This document shows positions 11,833-24,734 of a stretch of DNA of 64,000 bases, one piece after another; within the stretch, counting starts at the first letter, position 1, and each line of letters opens with the position of its first letter. This stretch comes from Ficedula albicollis. Taxonomy: Eukaryota > Chordata > Aves > Passeriformes > Muscicapidae. The notes below the pieces were generated by a model, which made no database searches, was not told where the DNA came from, and worked only from the letters and a program-made list of their open reading frames with translations. The position numbers and the translations under genes are program-made. The DNA lies in contig NC_021684.1 of the NCBI RefSeq assembly GCF_000247815.1, forward strand, positions 11,887,162-11,951,161. The letters are read 5' to 3'.

Positions 11833-11861
11833 GGGAAAGAGAGGGAAGGGGTTTTGGGGGG
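11833..11861 (+). other. Predicted G-quadruplex motif
   Basis: Four G-runs (GGG, GGG, GGGG, GGGGGG) are separated by loops of 7, 2 and 4 nt, meeting the usual G3+ N1-7 rule. It lies just right of the CpG-rich patch, a common location for such motifs near promoters. Folding is inferred from the motif only. Confidence 0.6.
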
Positions 11862-13328
11862 AGAATGGCAAAGGCTGAGCTGCAGGGGACGCAGACCCTT
11901 TTCGGTACTGTCAGTGCACGGCTGTTTTGTTATCTCGTCCAGATGAATAAAATCACACATTGATGTTTTAAACCTATCACCGGTCTCCCACTGTTAAAGG
12001 CTGGGAATCTGGCACTACATTAACATATTAATTTGCAAAGTAAGATTATTCCTTAGCACGCACGGGTGCATGCTTGCACTTCACCAGAAAGCTAATCCGG
12101 AGATTACCAGAGCGAAGGAGATAAAAGCCCTCAATTTTGTGGGAGCAGTTCACTAGAAGCCCAGCACCAGCACAAACAGAGTGGGGCTGTTCTGGTAACA
12201 GCCCCAGCAGGGCAAGTCCTGCTGAAGAAACTTGTCTGCAAAAGAGCTTTTTGTGTCTATAGAAGCCACTGCCAATATCATGCAGACCTAAGAGGAAAGC
12301 CACCATCCCACAAACTACGTGTTGAACATCAATTTCCCAAACAAACTTCACCCTATTTTTTTGTGGAAGGACTTTAGAGAGGGTTCACAATGGCACACAA
12401 GTCTCACTCCCTTTCTTGCCCAACCGTGCTCATCCCCACACTCTTCTGAGAGAACAACACCTGCTGAGGACTCTGCCTGACCAAAATGTTACTGCTCTCT
12501 TCCAGATGAATTTTAGAGCAAATCACACTGGGAGTAGCACTTGAGTTGACCTTTTCTGCTGAGCTGAGCCTCTCCCAGCAGCTGAATAAGCAAAATATTC
12601 TTCCCTGTCTCTGTGGGAACTCAAACTACAGCAGTAGTGGTTCTCAACTGCTTCTTACCGTGGTCCCAGGAGAGCTGAGGTGCCTTCCAGGAGCCCATAG
12701 GGAAACTCTGGATCTGTAGAAGAAAGCCTCATTACTAAATCAATACCTGAGGGCTAAAGGCTGCCCTCAATAGATGGACATCTGGGAGTTTATCTCCAGG
12801 CAACATTTCTGCTGATCCCACAGATGACTTGGGAGATTGCAATTTGCTGCCTGCAGCCATTGGTCTGTGCAAACAACACACTGAGGCTTTCCAGGAGTCT
12901 CCTTAGAGACATGACACAGAATAATTCACCTCCAGTGCCTGATCTCAGCAGTGCTCTGCCACAGAGTTTTTGCACTTAGTCACCAGGGTTACCCTCCCAC
13001 TTTTTAAGCTAGAAGGACACATGAACAGTTTGGCAAATTCAGACTCAGATGTATAAGTTTGGAACCGAAGGAAAACATAACACAGACTGACCCAGAAAGC
13101 TTTCCAGCAGGGGAAGTGCTATGGAGGTCTGCCCTGAATGTGTAGAAGTATTAGCAGCACAGACAAATGACAATCCCAGGGAGCTAACACCAAATTCAAG
13201 AATTCCCATTACAGACCCTCAAAACTCAATAAACCCTCAGTACTTTTGAGGTCAATCTTGATGTAACAACACAACAGATTTTTCTTCTTGCCTCCATCTT
13301 GTTTTTTTTAAATTATAAAGAGTTGAAA
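11862..13328. other. Unique DNA, no gene seen
   Basis: A few scattered CpGs persist to about 12,115 (TTAGCACGCACGG, AATCCGGAG), then the sequence returns to background. No exon or mobile element recognised. Confidence 0.4.
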
Positions 13329-13348
13329 ACATTGACAAGTGTCAATGT
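13329..13348. repeat. Perfect 20-nt inverted repeat
   Basis: ACATTGACA at 13329-13337 and its exact reverse complement TGTCAATGT at 13340-13348 are separated only by AG. It lies in AT-rich sequence. It could be a dimeric transcription-factor site or chance. Confidence 0.85.
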
Positions 13349-15594
13349 GTTTATTAACATAAATTATTATAGATAAATTTAGATGTAAAGTATTTATTTA
13401 AAGCCTTGTACAGAAGATGAAAAGCCTGAGCACTTGGGGGCAGATTAGACCCCAAATGTTCAATTTCTGAGACAGCCTGAGAGCTGACTCCCAGCTCCCC
13501 ATGCACACTTGCTTGCTCTGTTGATGCTGCTTTTTCTTCTCACCCCTCTATTGAGCACAGGCATCTCCAATTAATTTGATTGGAGCTGTAGCAAAGACTC
13601 TTATACTCTTTTTCCAATCCAAATATCATTTTGCACCAGATCTTCCTTACTTTCATGATGATGAAGTACCAGTCTACAAATAAGACTAGAGGAACCTATT
13701 TAAACCTAAGTATTAAGATCCAATTTACCTTCCTCCAAGAGTCTCAGAGAACTTCTTTAGCCAGGGGAGTTGCCTGAACATCCCAAGACAATTGGTTTTA
13801 CCTTAGAGGAAATTCCAGTTGAAAACAAAACACAGCTGTTCTCTTTGATACTGAAACAAATGTGTTTTCTGCTTTCCCACATATAAATCTAATCCTCATT
13901 TCAGCTCAGGAAATTACTGCGGGGACACTGGTCATCAAGAGTGCACAATAGAATGAGTGAGAAATGCAGCAATTAAACTAAGAGGATAAAAAAGCATTTG
14001 TGTAATGGGAAATCTATTACCATTTATCATGTCTAGTATTTGAAGTGGCTCTGCCAAGCTATAGAATCCATTGCAAATAATGCAAGAAGATAAAAAAATA
14101 TACACCAAGTTTCAGAAAAAATAAAGGAAAATACAGTGTGATTAATGAATATACAGTATTCAGAATATATGTATGTACTGCTGCGTTTATCTGTCTGACA
14201 ATGAATACGCTTTTTCTATAACAGCAACCAATGGAGAAATGACAAGGAAAAGAAACAGCCTTCTATTCAAGCAAACATTTAAAAATATGTACCTGAACAA
14301 AATTAAAGGAGCAGAAACTATTCGAAGTAGAGCTCACATAAAATTAGCTCATTTTTCCCTTGAAGTTGCCTCACAGTTTGTTTCCTTCCTCAGGAATAAT
14401 AAACCAAAATCCTCTGTGTCTAATACATATCCTGAAAATTACACACTGCACTAAAATGTATTTTAGAAGGCAGTATTTCCTTACTAACAGGTGCAGTTAT
14501 GGCTGAATGTATTAATGTTACAAATACTGATAATACTGCCTTTGTGAATTTGTTCTGATTATTTTCACCTTCTCTTCACTAGTTTAAAGGATGTTCCCAC
14601 ATTACTTTTTATGTGCTTCAATGACTATCAGTACAGTCAGTGGGCAGAACCATAAAACAGGCTCTGGGGGGGAAAATGCAGATTTATATGGAAAGGCAGC
14701 CTTTTCTTCTTTTCTTTTGGTATTTGTACACTGCCTGCAAAAAATAAAACCAGCTATTTTCAGATACAGGAGTAACAGTCTTTTTATCATCTCCATAGAT
14801 CAGATCACATTAAACTGGCTAACCAGGGTACACCTTCTATTTAGAAAGAAAGCAAAATGAACAAAATCCACCACAGATAGTTTTTCACCATAAAAAGCAT
14901 ATGAGTACATATGGACATAAAAATTTTGTGGGATTACTGTCCTGCAAAAATATGTCAAGCAGATTGGCAACCAGCAATCTGAAGGTATCTCTCAAAAATA
15001 TTCATGCCATAGTGAATATTAAGAAAATCTATTGCAATTAACAGACAACAGACCTCCCACCCAGGAGCCTGAGAACTCTTTGAGAGCCACAGAAGCAAAT
15101 AACATTGGCCAACTGTGGCATGAAAGCATTTGGAGCAAAAAGTCTGCCTCAGATAAGCAAGTGGGATCAATGCTGAAACAACAAATCCAATACAGTAAGC
15201 CTTGAACCAAAGGCAGGATGAGTGGATCTATAAAATTTAGGTATCCCACAGACTCATTGGCTGCTATCTCTTGGCAGTGAAGCCCCCTTTCCTGGCATAT
15301 GAATTCCCATAGAAACACCCACATCCGCTGTGGAAAGCAGAGCAGCACCAGCGCAGCCAGAAGGGGCTCACCCCTCACCCAGGCTCCAAGTTCATTGCCT
15401 CTTGGAGTCTGTTAAACCAAATATGCTGCTAACAAATGCTGTTAGCTCAAGCTGGGGGGTCAAACTGGCAGCTCAACAAAGCCAAACCAAAGTGGTTTCT
15501 CCTCATATACTGACATTGACAATAATAGACATTTGGAAGAAGATGTTCTACCCACACTGACACCTGTACTGCTTTTACTGATTACCCTTAATAA
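13349..15594. other. AT-rich unique DNA, no gene seen
   Basis: Long AT-rich tract with many TAAT cores and no recognisable exon. The open frames (119 codons at most, 15019-15378 minus) have no domain. Parts such as 13,960-14,110 have the texture of conserved non-coding DNA, but that cannot be shown from one sequence. Confidence 0.35.
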
Positions 15595-15860
15595 ATGATC
15601 CTGTAACAGCATGAACAATGAATAATTTCATTGGAACCATGCTCATTAGTAGACAATTCCCAAAAGGAAATGGTCTAAATTATGCGTTACAAGTACCTTG
15701 CCTGATCCTAATTAGCATGGCTACAGCTTTCCCTGTGCAATGCCACAGCCTCCAACAGAGTAAAATGTGGGGTGGGATGTGTCATGTGGCGCTGTAAGGT
15801 TTAATTACCCTGACAATAACTTATGCAGGTGACAGTGTCATAAACTGTGTTCAGCAAAAA
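15595..15860. promoter_or_regulatory. Candidate conserved non-coding element
   Basis: Dense cluster of developmental factor-like cores: two homeodomain cores (CTAATTAGC near 15708, TTTAATTACC at 15800-15809), an E-box CAGGTG at 15826-15831, and an overlapping palindrome TGACAGTGTCA at 15830-15840 made of two TGACA half sites (MEIS/TGIF-like). This is pattern recognition only; conservation across birds would be the test. Confidence 0.25.
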
Positions 15861-18800
15861 AGGGAAACAGGCTTCAGTCATTAACCCTCACCCTTGATAT
15901 TTTGAAAGTTATTTTCTGCATCCATGTGCATCTTTTCTGACACACACTCTTAACATCCTGTGCAACTTTTTACAAACTCACCAAAAGGACACTTCATGAG
16001 AATGTCATGGTTAATTTTCAGCTACACGCAATTATTTCCCCTGAATTAGAACTTCTCCAGACCCTCAACCCTCTGTAGCACCAACTGCAAGAAAGCAGCA
16101 AGAGGCTCTTTGGAGAAATTCCTAGTTCTCACCATTGCATTTGCTGAGACCAGGAATGCAGCCTTGTGTAACCACCACACATGCTGACAATGTCTTCCCA
16201 TTTTTCCTCTCCCTAACTCACACCCCATATTAGCAGGAAGACTGAACACACAGGATTTTTCGGGCACTTTTCTGCAATTCTAGTGGGTGACTGGCATTTG
16301 AATTATGTCCCAGAGCTAAGAAGACGACTACTTTAAGCCTTCACCTCTATGTTCCTTTCTTGAGATTTCAGTCTAAGCCATATCAGCATTACTTGTAGAC
16401 ATCTCTTCCTACTATGACTGTTTTATCAGGTGAGATTTGGAAATGGGGTTAGCAGAGCTGTTTTATCCCAAAGAGTAGTGACCAAAGTGGTACTGCCTCT
16501 TGCCCAGTAAGAAGAGTGGTCCTGCAGGTGGAACACTCTTGCCAGGATTCAGCCTAAGACCACAGTTTATTTTGCCAGGAAATGCTGAAGCCATCCTTTA
16601 ATAACTAAATGACAGAGTATGTTTGTTCAATCTGTGAATCCATGGACAAGGCATCAGTCTTCCCAAGGAGGCAGCTGAGTCTCCTGAAGCAAGAGATTAA
16701 AATAGTCTTATCTCCATGTGCTGTACTGCCACTCGCTCTGACTGCCAACTGACTCGGGAGAATGAGAGGCTCTTGCAAATGCTGACTGCAGATGCCTGCC
16801 TAGACAGGGGTCATGCTCTGCCTTCATGTATGAACTCCCAACAGTCTTCTCACTCTATTTTACATTGTTGTTGTGCTAATGAAGCAATTAACCAGGAACA
16901 GCCCAGACGAGTTAGTAAGCCAAAGCCAAAAAACATCTCCCTTCTAAGCAGGTTCCTGTGCCCCAGTTTAAGTGCCAGCTGCAGTCCTTTACTGTGATTA
17001 AAGATAACACACAAATCTGTTACTTACAGAGCACCATCAGCACCAGAAAGGATGGTAGGAAAGCTGCGGTCACTGCAACCTGCAGCTTAGCTTTGAAATT
17101 AAAACAGCCTCATTTTAGACATTTTCCATAGGGAAACTGTAAATAACTGTGTAGAAGCAGTACTGCTCATGCTAGGATGTATATGTATCTTTTAAAATAG
17201 CATGTTGGTGCTGATAGACTTGCTGGTACTAATATTTAGCACCCAGTAAAAAAACTACTTTGTTTTTTAAGCAAAATATTGGAAGCTTCACGTTAAACAA
17301 TTATTAATCAATAGTAGAATTTTGAAGAGATGTTAAGGACTCATGAAATTGAATTCTATTATTCTCGTTAAACACACTGCACCAATATTATGTTTGTTTA
17401 TAGAAACCTCATCTGGAGGTTTACTTTCCCTGCAGTGTACAGATGTTCCCATATCATACTGAGTAGGGTTTAAGTAGAAGAGATAAAGAAAGAATGGGCT
17501 GAGAGAAGTACAATTATCTCTATTTTAAACGGTTACAGACAGATGCCTTTTCCAAAATTATACCAATAAAGGTGTTTTACTCACAAGAATAAATTAATGA
17601 AGGCAACAGCACGTTATCTGTATTCTGGTTTCCTTAAATCAAAACCAGATGTCTGCCTAGCAGTAAACCAACCAGATGTGCCTTCATCTTGTCCAAGTTG
17701 CCAGGGATAAATGTCTGAAGGATTTGGCCTGTGTTTTCACAGGACATCCTTGTGCACCATCAAATCTCATGACCAAATCCACTGCCACATATAACAGGCA
17801 TTGTTTTTTTTCATCTGCAAAACAGCTGTACCCATTTACTCTGGCAGAAAATTTGCCCATCAGTGCCCTAGCCACTAGACTGGAAGCCAACAGCAGAGAA
17901 GGCAACTGAGCCTGGCCCTGAGTGAATCCATATATCCATTGGAAAATTCATCATTAATTTTTCCTCCTTTAAGCATTTTTCTATTCACACAAGGCTTGAA
18001 TTTCTCACCCCATTTGATAGTAGGTGCAGATTTACCAGCCCTTGTAGTTATCAGACCCAGAGCTGCATGATCACAGAGGTGACCCAGTGCTCAGTTTTCC
18101 AAGAACTGACTGCACTATTCATTAACTACAGATTTGTTTGGGAAGTGTCTAAATTGTAACAATTATCACCAAGATGACATAATTAATAATGGATTGAATC
18201 TGGCCAAAAGCTGATATTTTGAAAAGCACTTACCAGCAATTTCATACTTTCTACTAAGTGAAATTTTTTTTGCCATCAAAGAGAGATTTTAAGAACTCCA
18301 TCTCCCACGTCTACTGTCTTCAGACTTAATTTATTATCCCCACTTCCAAAGTATTTTCCTACTCCAATAGCCTACATTTTTCTCATCCCAGAATTGCCAA
18401 ATTGATTTCGCTAATCAGCAATGCTAAACCCAGCCCTTCACAAAGGCTGTGATTCAGTCTATACCTTGTATTTTATGCTGATGTCTAAAAAGAATGTCAA
18501 AGCTTCATTTTATAGTCAGGGAGACTGAAACTCTCACTCTCTATTTGCATTTCTTTATTAATGGGTTGGTCCAATCATCAGGTGAATGAGGTGAAAACAC
18601 TTTGCTCCAAAGTCAGCATTGATGCATCCTATGGGTAGGATTTCAGACGGATCAGAGGAAAGATGGTGCCTGGATTTTTCTAAAACTCTTATGCTGCCTG
18701 GCTTTGCTTATTTATTTTTATTTTTCAGCTGCAGAACACCTGACAAAGCAAGTGCTGCAGAGTATTTTGAGACGCTAATTTAGTATGTGTCTCTGCTTCC

Positions 18801-20725
18801 ATAGAAAATCCAGCTGTTGGCCTCCAAGCTCACCTGTGCTTGTCTCAACTGCAGACAAATTCAAGATCTGGCTGCAAAAAGGACTGAACTACACAACTTC
18901 TGCAACTGCTTTATAAGCAAGGTGTGGATGACATCTCTAATCATTTGAGCATTCATGCACTTGCTCTTGAAGAAGAAAAAAAATCTGTCTCAGCAAACAT
19001 TTTTCACTCATTTCCTTGGTGTTTATTACAGTTGATCCCAAGATGGAAGGACTGGATTGAATCTGATCACTCCAGTCCTCTGAAAGCTGAAACCTGCAGC
19101 TCTTATTTACCCCCTCTCTAGCACTTGGAATTACATGAAATGAGAGAAAGAGGCACACAGAAATTCAAAGAATGCTTAACAGTAAGAAAGTATATTTATC
19201 AGAATGAGATTAAAGAGATTTAAGGAACTCATCTACTTTTCTTTTTCTTTTTGCAAATATTAGCCTTCAGCAAAGACATAAAAACATGTGTTTTCATTCT
19301 AAAGAGAATGTTATCAACTAATTAATTTCTAGCACCAAACAATCCAAATGTAGAAGGGTTTAATTGCTGAAAATGTTGAAACAGAATATTTTCTCAGCAA
19401 AATCTATGTTTGGCTACAATGGAATGAATCTGTTCGATCAAAAGCTTTCTCTGTACAATTGTCTTTGCTGTAAGTTGAGAGAGACAATAACCATTTGTGA
19501 GCTTTTAGTCACCTCTGAATCCCCAGTGAATGCCAGCAATTCCCTTTCCATGGGCACTGCAGGATGTGCAGGGGTGCCCAGGAGGAGCTGTAAATAATGC
19601 AGTTCCACCTCGCCCTTAGCAAAGAGTGAGCTGCTGGGGATCTGAAAGGGCACCCGATTCCAGTCAGGAAGCACAGCTTCCTCCTTCTGCTGGTCCCCAC
19701 AAGGGAAATCACTTTGAAAGGTTAAAAAAGAGCAACTCTTTCTTGCTCAATAGACCAGTTTATATCTTGTGATACGAGCAGAGCTGCTAATAACTGCTTC
19801 ATTTACAGTTCACTCACCACTGCAGGGCACCAGCGAAAAGAGGATTATTAGGGTCTCCAGCCTGTGGCTTTCTTGGGATCCTCTGCCTTTATCTACAAAC
19901 ATCCCAGCCTCGATGCTATTAACCCTGACTTCTTCAGAGCCACACATCAATTCCTGCTCTAACTTTTCTCCCTTCTACCAGCAACAATACTGCCCTCACT
20001 AGCAGAACACTTGGGCCAGGTCTCAGTGCCAGGACCTTCAGAGGTTTAACCTCAGCTGCTTCCAGTGCTCCAGCACCATCCCCAGACCACAGCCTTGACC
20101 AGATAGTGCAGCACACACAGACCCAGCCTTGTGCCAATGCTCTGCCAAAAGGATCTCCTTGCCTGGTATAGAGTATTGTCCAAATCACTTCACCTCTTAT
20201 AATCCCATATAAAAATTTATTTAGAGCTTCCTCACACTATTTAAGTTACCATTGCTTTACCAAACATCCTCACATCTGGGGCATATGGAGCTCTATGAAC
20301 AGCCACATTCGAAGAACACAGGCAAAGTAATACACAAATCTCCTTTTCCAGCATTTGAATTTATGGCTGGAAACTAAACTATCAGCTTTACAATGATTTA
20401 CTGCTGTACAGTGAGACCCATGAGATATAAACAGAGAAGACAACCCAGCAGGATAATAAATTGCCACAAACCAAACTGTCATCACAAAATGCATAAAAGC
20501 CTTGTGAAAATCACCCCACTGATGGGACACAGAGGATTTTATGGCTGCACTTCTGCAGACATGAGGTACAGGGGTCTCTTCCAAAGTAGGAGACACCCAT
20601 CCCTGGCCTCCACCACCACCTGCAGCTCTTCCTGCCTCCTCCCCTGCAGAGGGTCTGGGATACCCTTCTCATGAGTTTTGCCCCTTGATTTCCTAAAGAA
20701 CACAAACCTTTTGGAGAGCCTGGCC
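15861..20725. other. Unique DNA, no gene seen
   Basis: No recognisable exon, RNA gene or mobile element in nearly 5 kb. The open frames are short (108 codons at most) and look like chance. Confidence 0.35.
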
Positions 20726-20824
20726 ATGCAGTTTTGGACTCTCCTGTTGGTGCAGCTCCTTCTGAAGGGAAACCACTCTGAAAGGCGCCTCTCTGAAGAT
20801 GTCTGTCGTCGCCTCAGGGATCAG
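20726..20824 (+). other. Exon-like segment, signal-peptide-like reading
   Basis: ATG at 20726 (context GGCCATGC, G at -3) opens 33 codons starting MQFWTLLLVQLLL, a hydrophobic leader, and ending RRLRDQ. It meets a candidate splice donor CAG|GTAGGA at 20824/20825 in phase 0. The 99 bp include several CpGs (AGGCGC, GTCGTCGC) although the surroundings are CpG-poor. No family was recognised. The opposite strand is also open (minus 20693-20929, 79 codons, containing LLSELVLSYLIPEA) with a possible donor AAAAG|GTTTGT on that strand. The coding strand is therefore undecided, and both readings may be chance. Confidence 0.15.
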
Positions 20825-20929
20825 GTAGGACAAGACCAGCTCTGAGAGCAGCCCATCAGAGATCACTGCAGCTTCTGATTTCCTGTGCCTGCCAGGGCTG
20901 CCCCTCTGTGAGTTCTCATGTCCCTCCAA

Positions 20930-23900
20930 GCCCCAGTACTTGTGAACTTCAAATCCACAGGAAATACACTAGCAATTCTGGCAAGCTCGGCCAGTGACTT
21001 TACAAGTGTGGCTTGGTTTTTATCAGGTGCCTGGGGGATTTCTTGTGGGAGGATGAAGCAACTAGGTCTGGCATCACTTGGGAATGAAAGGGTAGAAGTT
21101 TAACAGAGATTATCTGAAAGGACGAGCAAAATCCCTTTGAATTAATTTACAGAACCCAGAAGTTCAGCAGGTCTATATTTTTAAGGTGGCCAATATTGGG
21201 GAAAAAAAATCATAAGAATAAATGCTTAGCTTTCAGAGTGACCAGAGAGGGAAAAAATTAGGTCCCCAAAACATTGCATATGATAGGGATCTAGGTTTAT
21301 ATTCAGAGCCTTAGACTAGTGCAAAAAAGAGCTGTGATAGATGGCACATGTTTAGGTCACTGACAATCACCCCTGCTGTACCAAATTTCTCTCTTTGTTG
21401 CGAATAACATGAGACTCTCCCAAAGAGCTCCTTTGCTGAATCTGTCTTTCTGCTTAGACAGAAAAGCCAGGCAACTCAGTGCTGCTTTCAATGGGAAAGG
21501 GAGGGGGGACACAAAACAAAGAAATCCAGAGAGACTGTCCATGGGGGAATCCAAGGAGCTACGAGAAGATAAAACAAGAGGCAAAGAAGAATCCTTATGA
21601 AAATGCATGAGATGTGAAAAACTGACAGGCCAATTAAATATGCCTAAATAGGATCAGAGATTATCCCAATGCCACTATCATGTCCTATTGTTCTCCACCC
21701 TCCCTTTGTTCCCCCTCCTCAGCCTCCAGAGAACCAGCTCACTGCAGACTCCCAGTCTGTCCTGCTCATCCCTCTGACCAGGGACAGCCACACACTTTAC
21801 AGACCCATCACTCCCTGCCTTGTGCCTCTGCTTTTCCCCAGTCCTCAGCCAGCTGCTGGCATCCCTGCTCTGTGTGCACTGCTCCTGCAGAAGGAACTGA
21901 CAGCCTGCAGGGAGTGGGGGCTGGCTGATGCTGCTGTAAACACCACTCTAATCCGTTTCAGATATTACACTCCCATATATGTGTTTTTAATAATAAAGGC
22001 AACATTTAGATGCTGCCAAGGTATCAAAGAGCCAGTAGCAGACACAGAAGAGCCACCCCCACCAAATAAACAATGGAAAATGCTCGCTTATCTTTTCATA
22101 CCACTAGGCCTCCAGGCTCCAAAATAAATGATTGCATTCATTTACATTTTATTGTGGAGATATAACTGGCTGGAATAACTGCCAGCACAGAATCCAACTG
22201 CAGGAATGCACTATTTTTCTCCCCATTTGCCTTAACTGATGCTTTTCTCTTTTTTTCTGTCAATCCATCTCTATCACTGTTGCCTGGATGGCAGAAGTGC
22301 ATTAACCCACTACCCATCTAGCATTTAGGGGGAAAAAAGCCATCAGTTCAGCTTTTTTAAAGCCTCAGGCTTACAAACTGTTGCAGAGTAGCAGAGAGTG
22401 TGAAAGAAGGGACCCTTCACCTAAAGCCTGTCCAGGCAATAAAGCCTAAAAGTTCTTAGGCAGTCACACATTCATGTCCCAAAATCCCTATAAGCATTAT
22501 AAAAGTCAGCCCACCAGTGACATCTTAGCCTTCAGTTTTACTTCCCTTACAATCAACAGAGAGGAACAGACTCTCCAGAGAATTCATGACGCAAGTTTGG
22601 GATGTTTTGGGTCAAGAAGCACCAGTTCCTCTCCTTTCCCTGCTAAGCACCGTGAATCCATGGCTCAGAGGGAGAAGTCCTCAGTATATGCCCAGCTGAC
22701 TTGGAGTCAGGCTATCTAACTATTGCCCACACAGCTTGGTTTTAACTACAGGTTCAAAAGATCTGTGTCATTATTTTTATTAAAAGATAAAGCAAATAAA
22801 TAAAAAATAACCGGAGCATTCAATCTCTCAGGTCAACACCTTGGAGCTCACTAGATGAGATGGTTAGAAGGAAGTGGACTGATTATAAAACTCAGCCATG
22901 ATGAGATCACATTCCCAGGCTGAGAAGCTCAGGGCTAGGGCTGAACCTTTTCAGTGACAACTTCCTATTAAAAAGATAAAGTAAAAAATACACACAGGGT
23001 TAACAATAGAAGTAACTGTCAATCTGTCAGAACTGGTTAATGTTTCTTGCTGCCTCCTCGTGTTCTGATACCTGAATATGTTCAGGATTTAATTTCCTTT
23101 CTTATCTGTTGAGCAGTTTCTTACTAAAGATAAGGTAAGAAATATAACAAAAACTTTAAGCAAAATTATTTAACTATATTTCACTGGAAAAAATGGTGGC
23201 AGAAACAATCTCAGACTCTTAAACTACCTAAGGAGGCAAGAGAGGTGAAAGTCTGGACAACTGGAAGCTGAAGCCAAGAGCAGGACAGTCACCAGTGTTG
23301 CTCACCATGACACTTTCTCAGGCATCAAGCTCAGAGGTCAGTGCTCACCCCTGCCCCAGTCTCTGTAACCCTGGGCAAGTCCAGTAACATCTCTGTGCCC
23401 CAGGTCTCCAGCTGTAAATGAAGCTTCCCAAGGTCCTGCAAGAACAGGGCCGTCAGATGCTCCAGGACACAGTCAAAAAAGCAGCTCAACACAATTGGTG
23501 TGTGAGAAAGAAAATGAGTGAGTAAAATGTAGAAAACTACAACAATACTATTGCAAACAAACTGCCAAATGTGATGGCAAGAAGAGCATTGACCAACATT
23601 GAACCTGAGCGTGGCTTCATCCTAAGTGTGGTTTCATAAGGGTTTCATATCCCTTGCACATCAGGAACACAAAAGGAAGGAAGCTGAGCCTGATGGCCAA
23701 GTGCACAGACCTACACACTTTCCTCTGCTGTGTCACAGCCCCCAGCAGAAAGTTCAAACATGCTGGGGACATGTCAGTGAATGCTCTAAATCACCCTTTT
23801 TCACATTCTCAGCTTTTTCTTTTTTTGCTGTTTTATAGACAGACTAAACACAGAATCATTTTCAATGATATTACAGCCACAGCATCATTTGCTTGGATGG

Positions 23901-24648
23901 TAAGGGTGGATATAATGGACCTGGATCCAGACCAAGTTTGGTAGACAGAAACACCCTTCAGAAAAACAGCAACCTAATTCATCCATTTCCCATTGCTTTT
24001 CTGTTACACAAATATACAGAATAAACATTCAGGCTTAAATATCTGAAAATGCAACCACATATATCAAACAAAATTCTCAATGAGCTACACATTCTCCCTA
24101 TGTTTTCTGGAGCACCATTCTCCCAGAAAGAATATTCCCTTCTCTTCCCACTTCACAAATGTGCAAAATGCCACCCACATAAGCAAGGGAAGGTTTATAA
24201 AAGGAAACCCAGGAGTTTCAGTTCCCTGCCTTTGCCACTTCTCCCACCAGTATTTTTCACAAAAAGCAGAACAGCAGTGTCTGGATGTAGGAAGCTCTCC
24301 TGTCATGCATAAGCAATGGATATCAAACAGGCACATTGTCCCAAGGTGAGCAGGAATATTCCTGTTTCCTTACCAGCAGTACAGAGGTGCAGGTGGCACA
24401 AACCACCTGGGTCACAGAGTTCCTGGCTCTCCCCTTCCTCCTCCACCCTCAGCTCCTCTCTCCATCTCTTCTTTCTCCTTGATGACTTCTTAAGGATCTT
24501 CAAAACCTTGTTCACTTTATTCATTTGGTCTCACGGCTGCAGAGAGGGGACAGGATCTCCCCAACTTCTGTGTCTCAGCAGCTCCAGCTCCCAAGGAAGG
24601 AGGAATAGCTAGAAGCAGGCAGGTCTCTGGGAAAGTGCTTGTGTTTAT
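20930..24648. other. Unique DNA, no gene seen
   Basis: No supported gene. The open frame at 21669-22127 (152 codons, proline-rich at its start) lacks a known domain and sits in CT-rich sequence. A pyrimidine-rich run lies at about 24,427-24,482. Confidence 0.35.
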
Positions 24649-24664
24649 GTGTGTGTGTGTGTGT
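24649..24664 (+). repeat. Short (TG)n microsatellite
   Basis: About eight TG units following CTTGTGTTTA, ending before TTCAAAAGC. Probably polymorphic in length. Confidence 0.9.
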
Positions 24665-24709
24665 TTCAAAAGCTTCTTTCCACCCAAAGAGAGAGTTTTG
24701 GGTGGTGAT

Positions 24710-24734
24710 GGGAGAGGGGGGAGGAGGGAGAGGG
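24710..24734 (+). other. Predicted G-quadruplex motif
   Basis: G-runs GGG, GGGGGG, GGG and GGG are separated by AGA, AGGA and AGA, a compact short-loop motif in a purine-only tract. It lies 46 bp after the (TG)n repeat. Folding is inferred from the motif. Confidence 0.65.
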
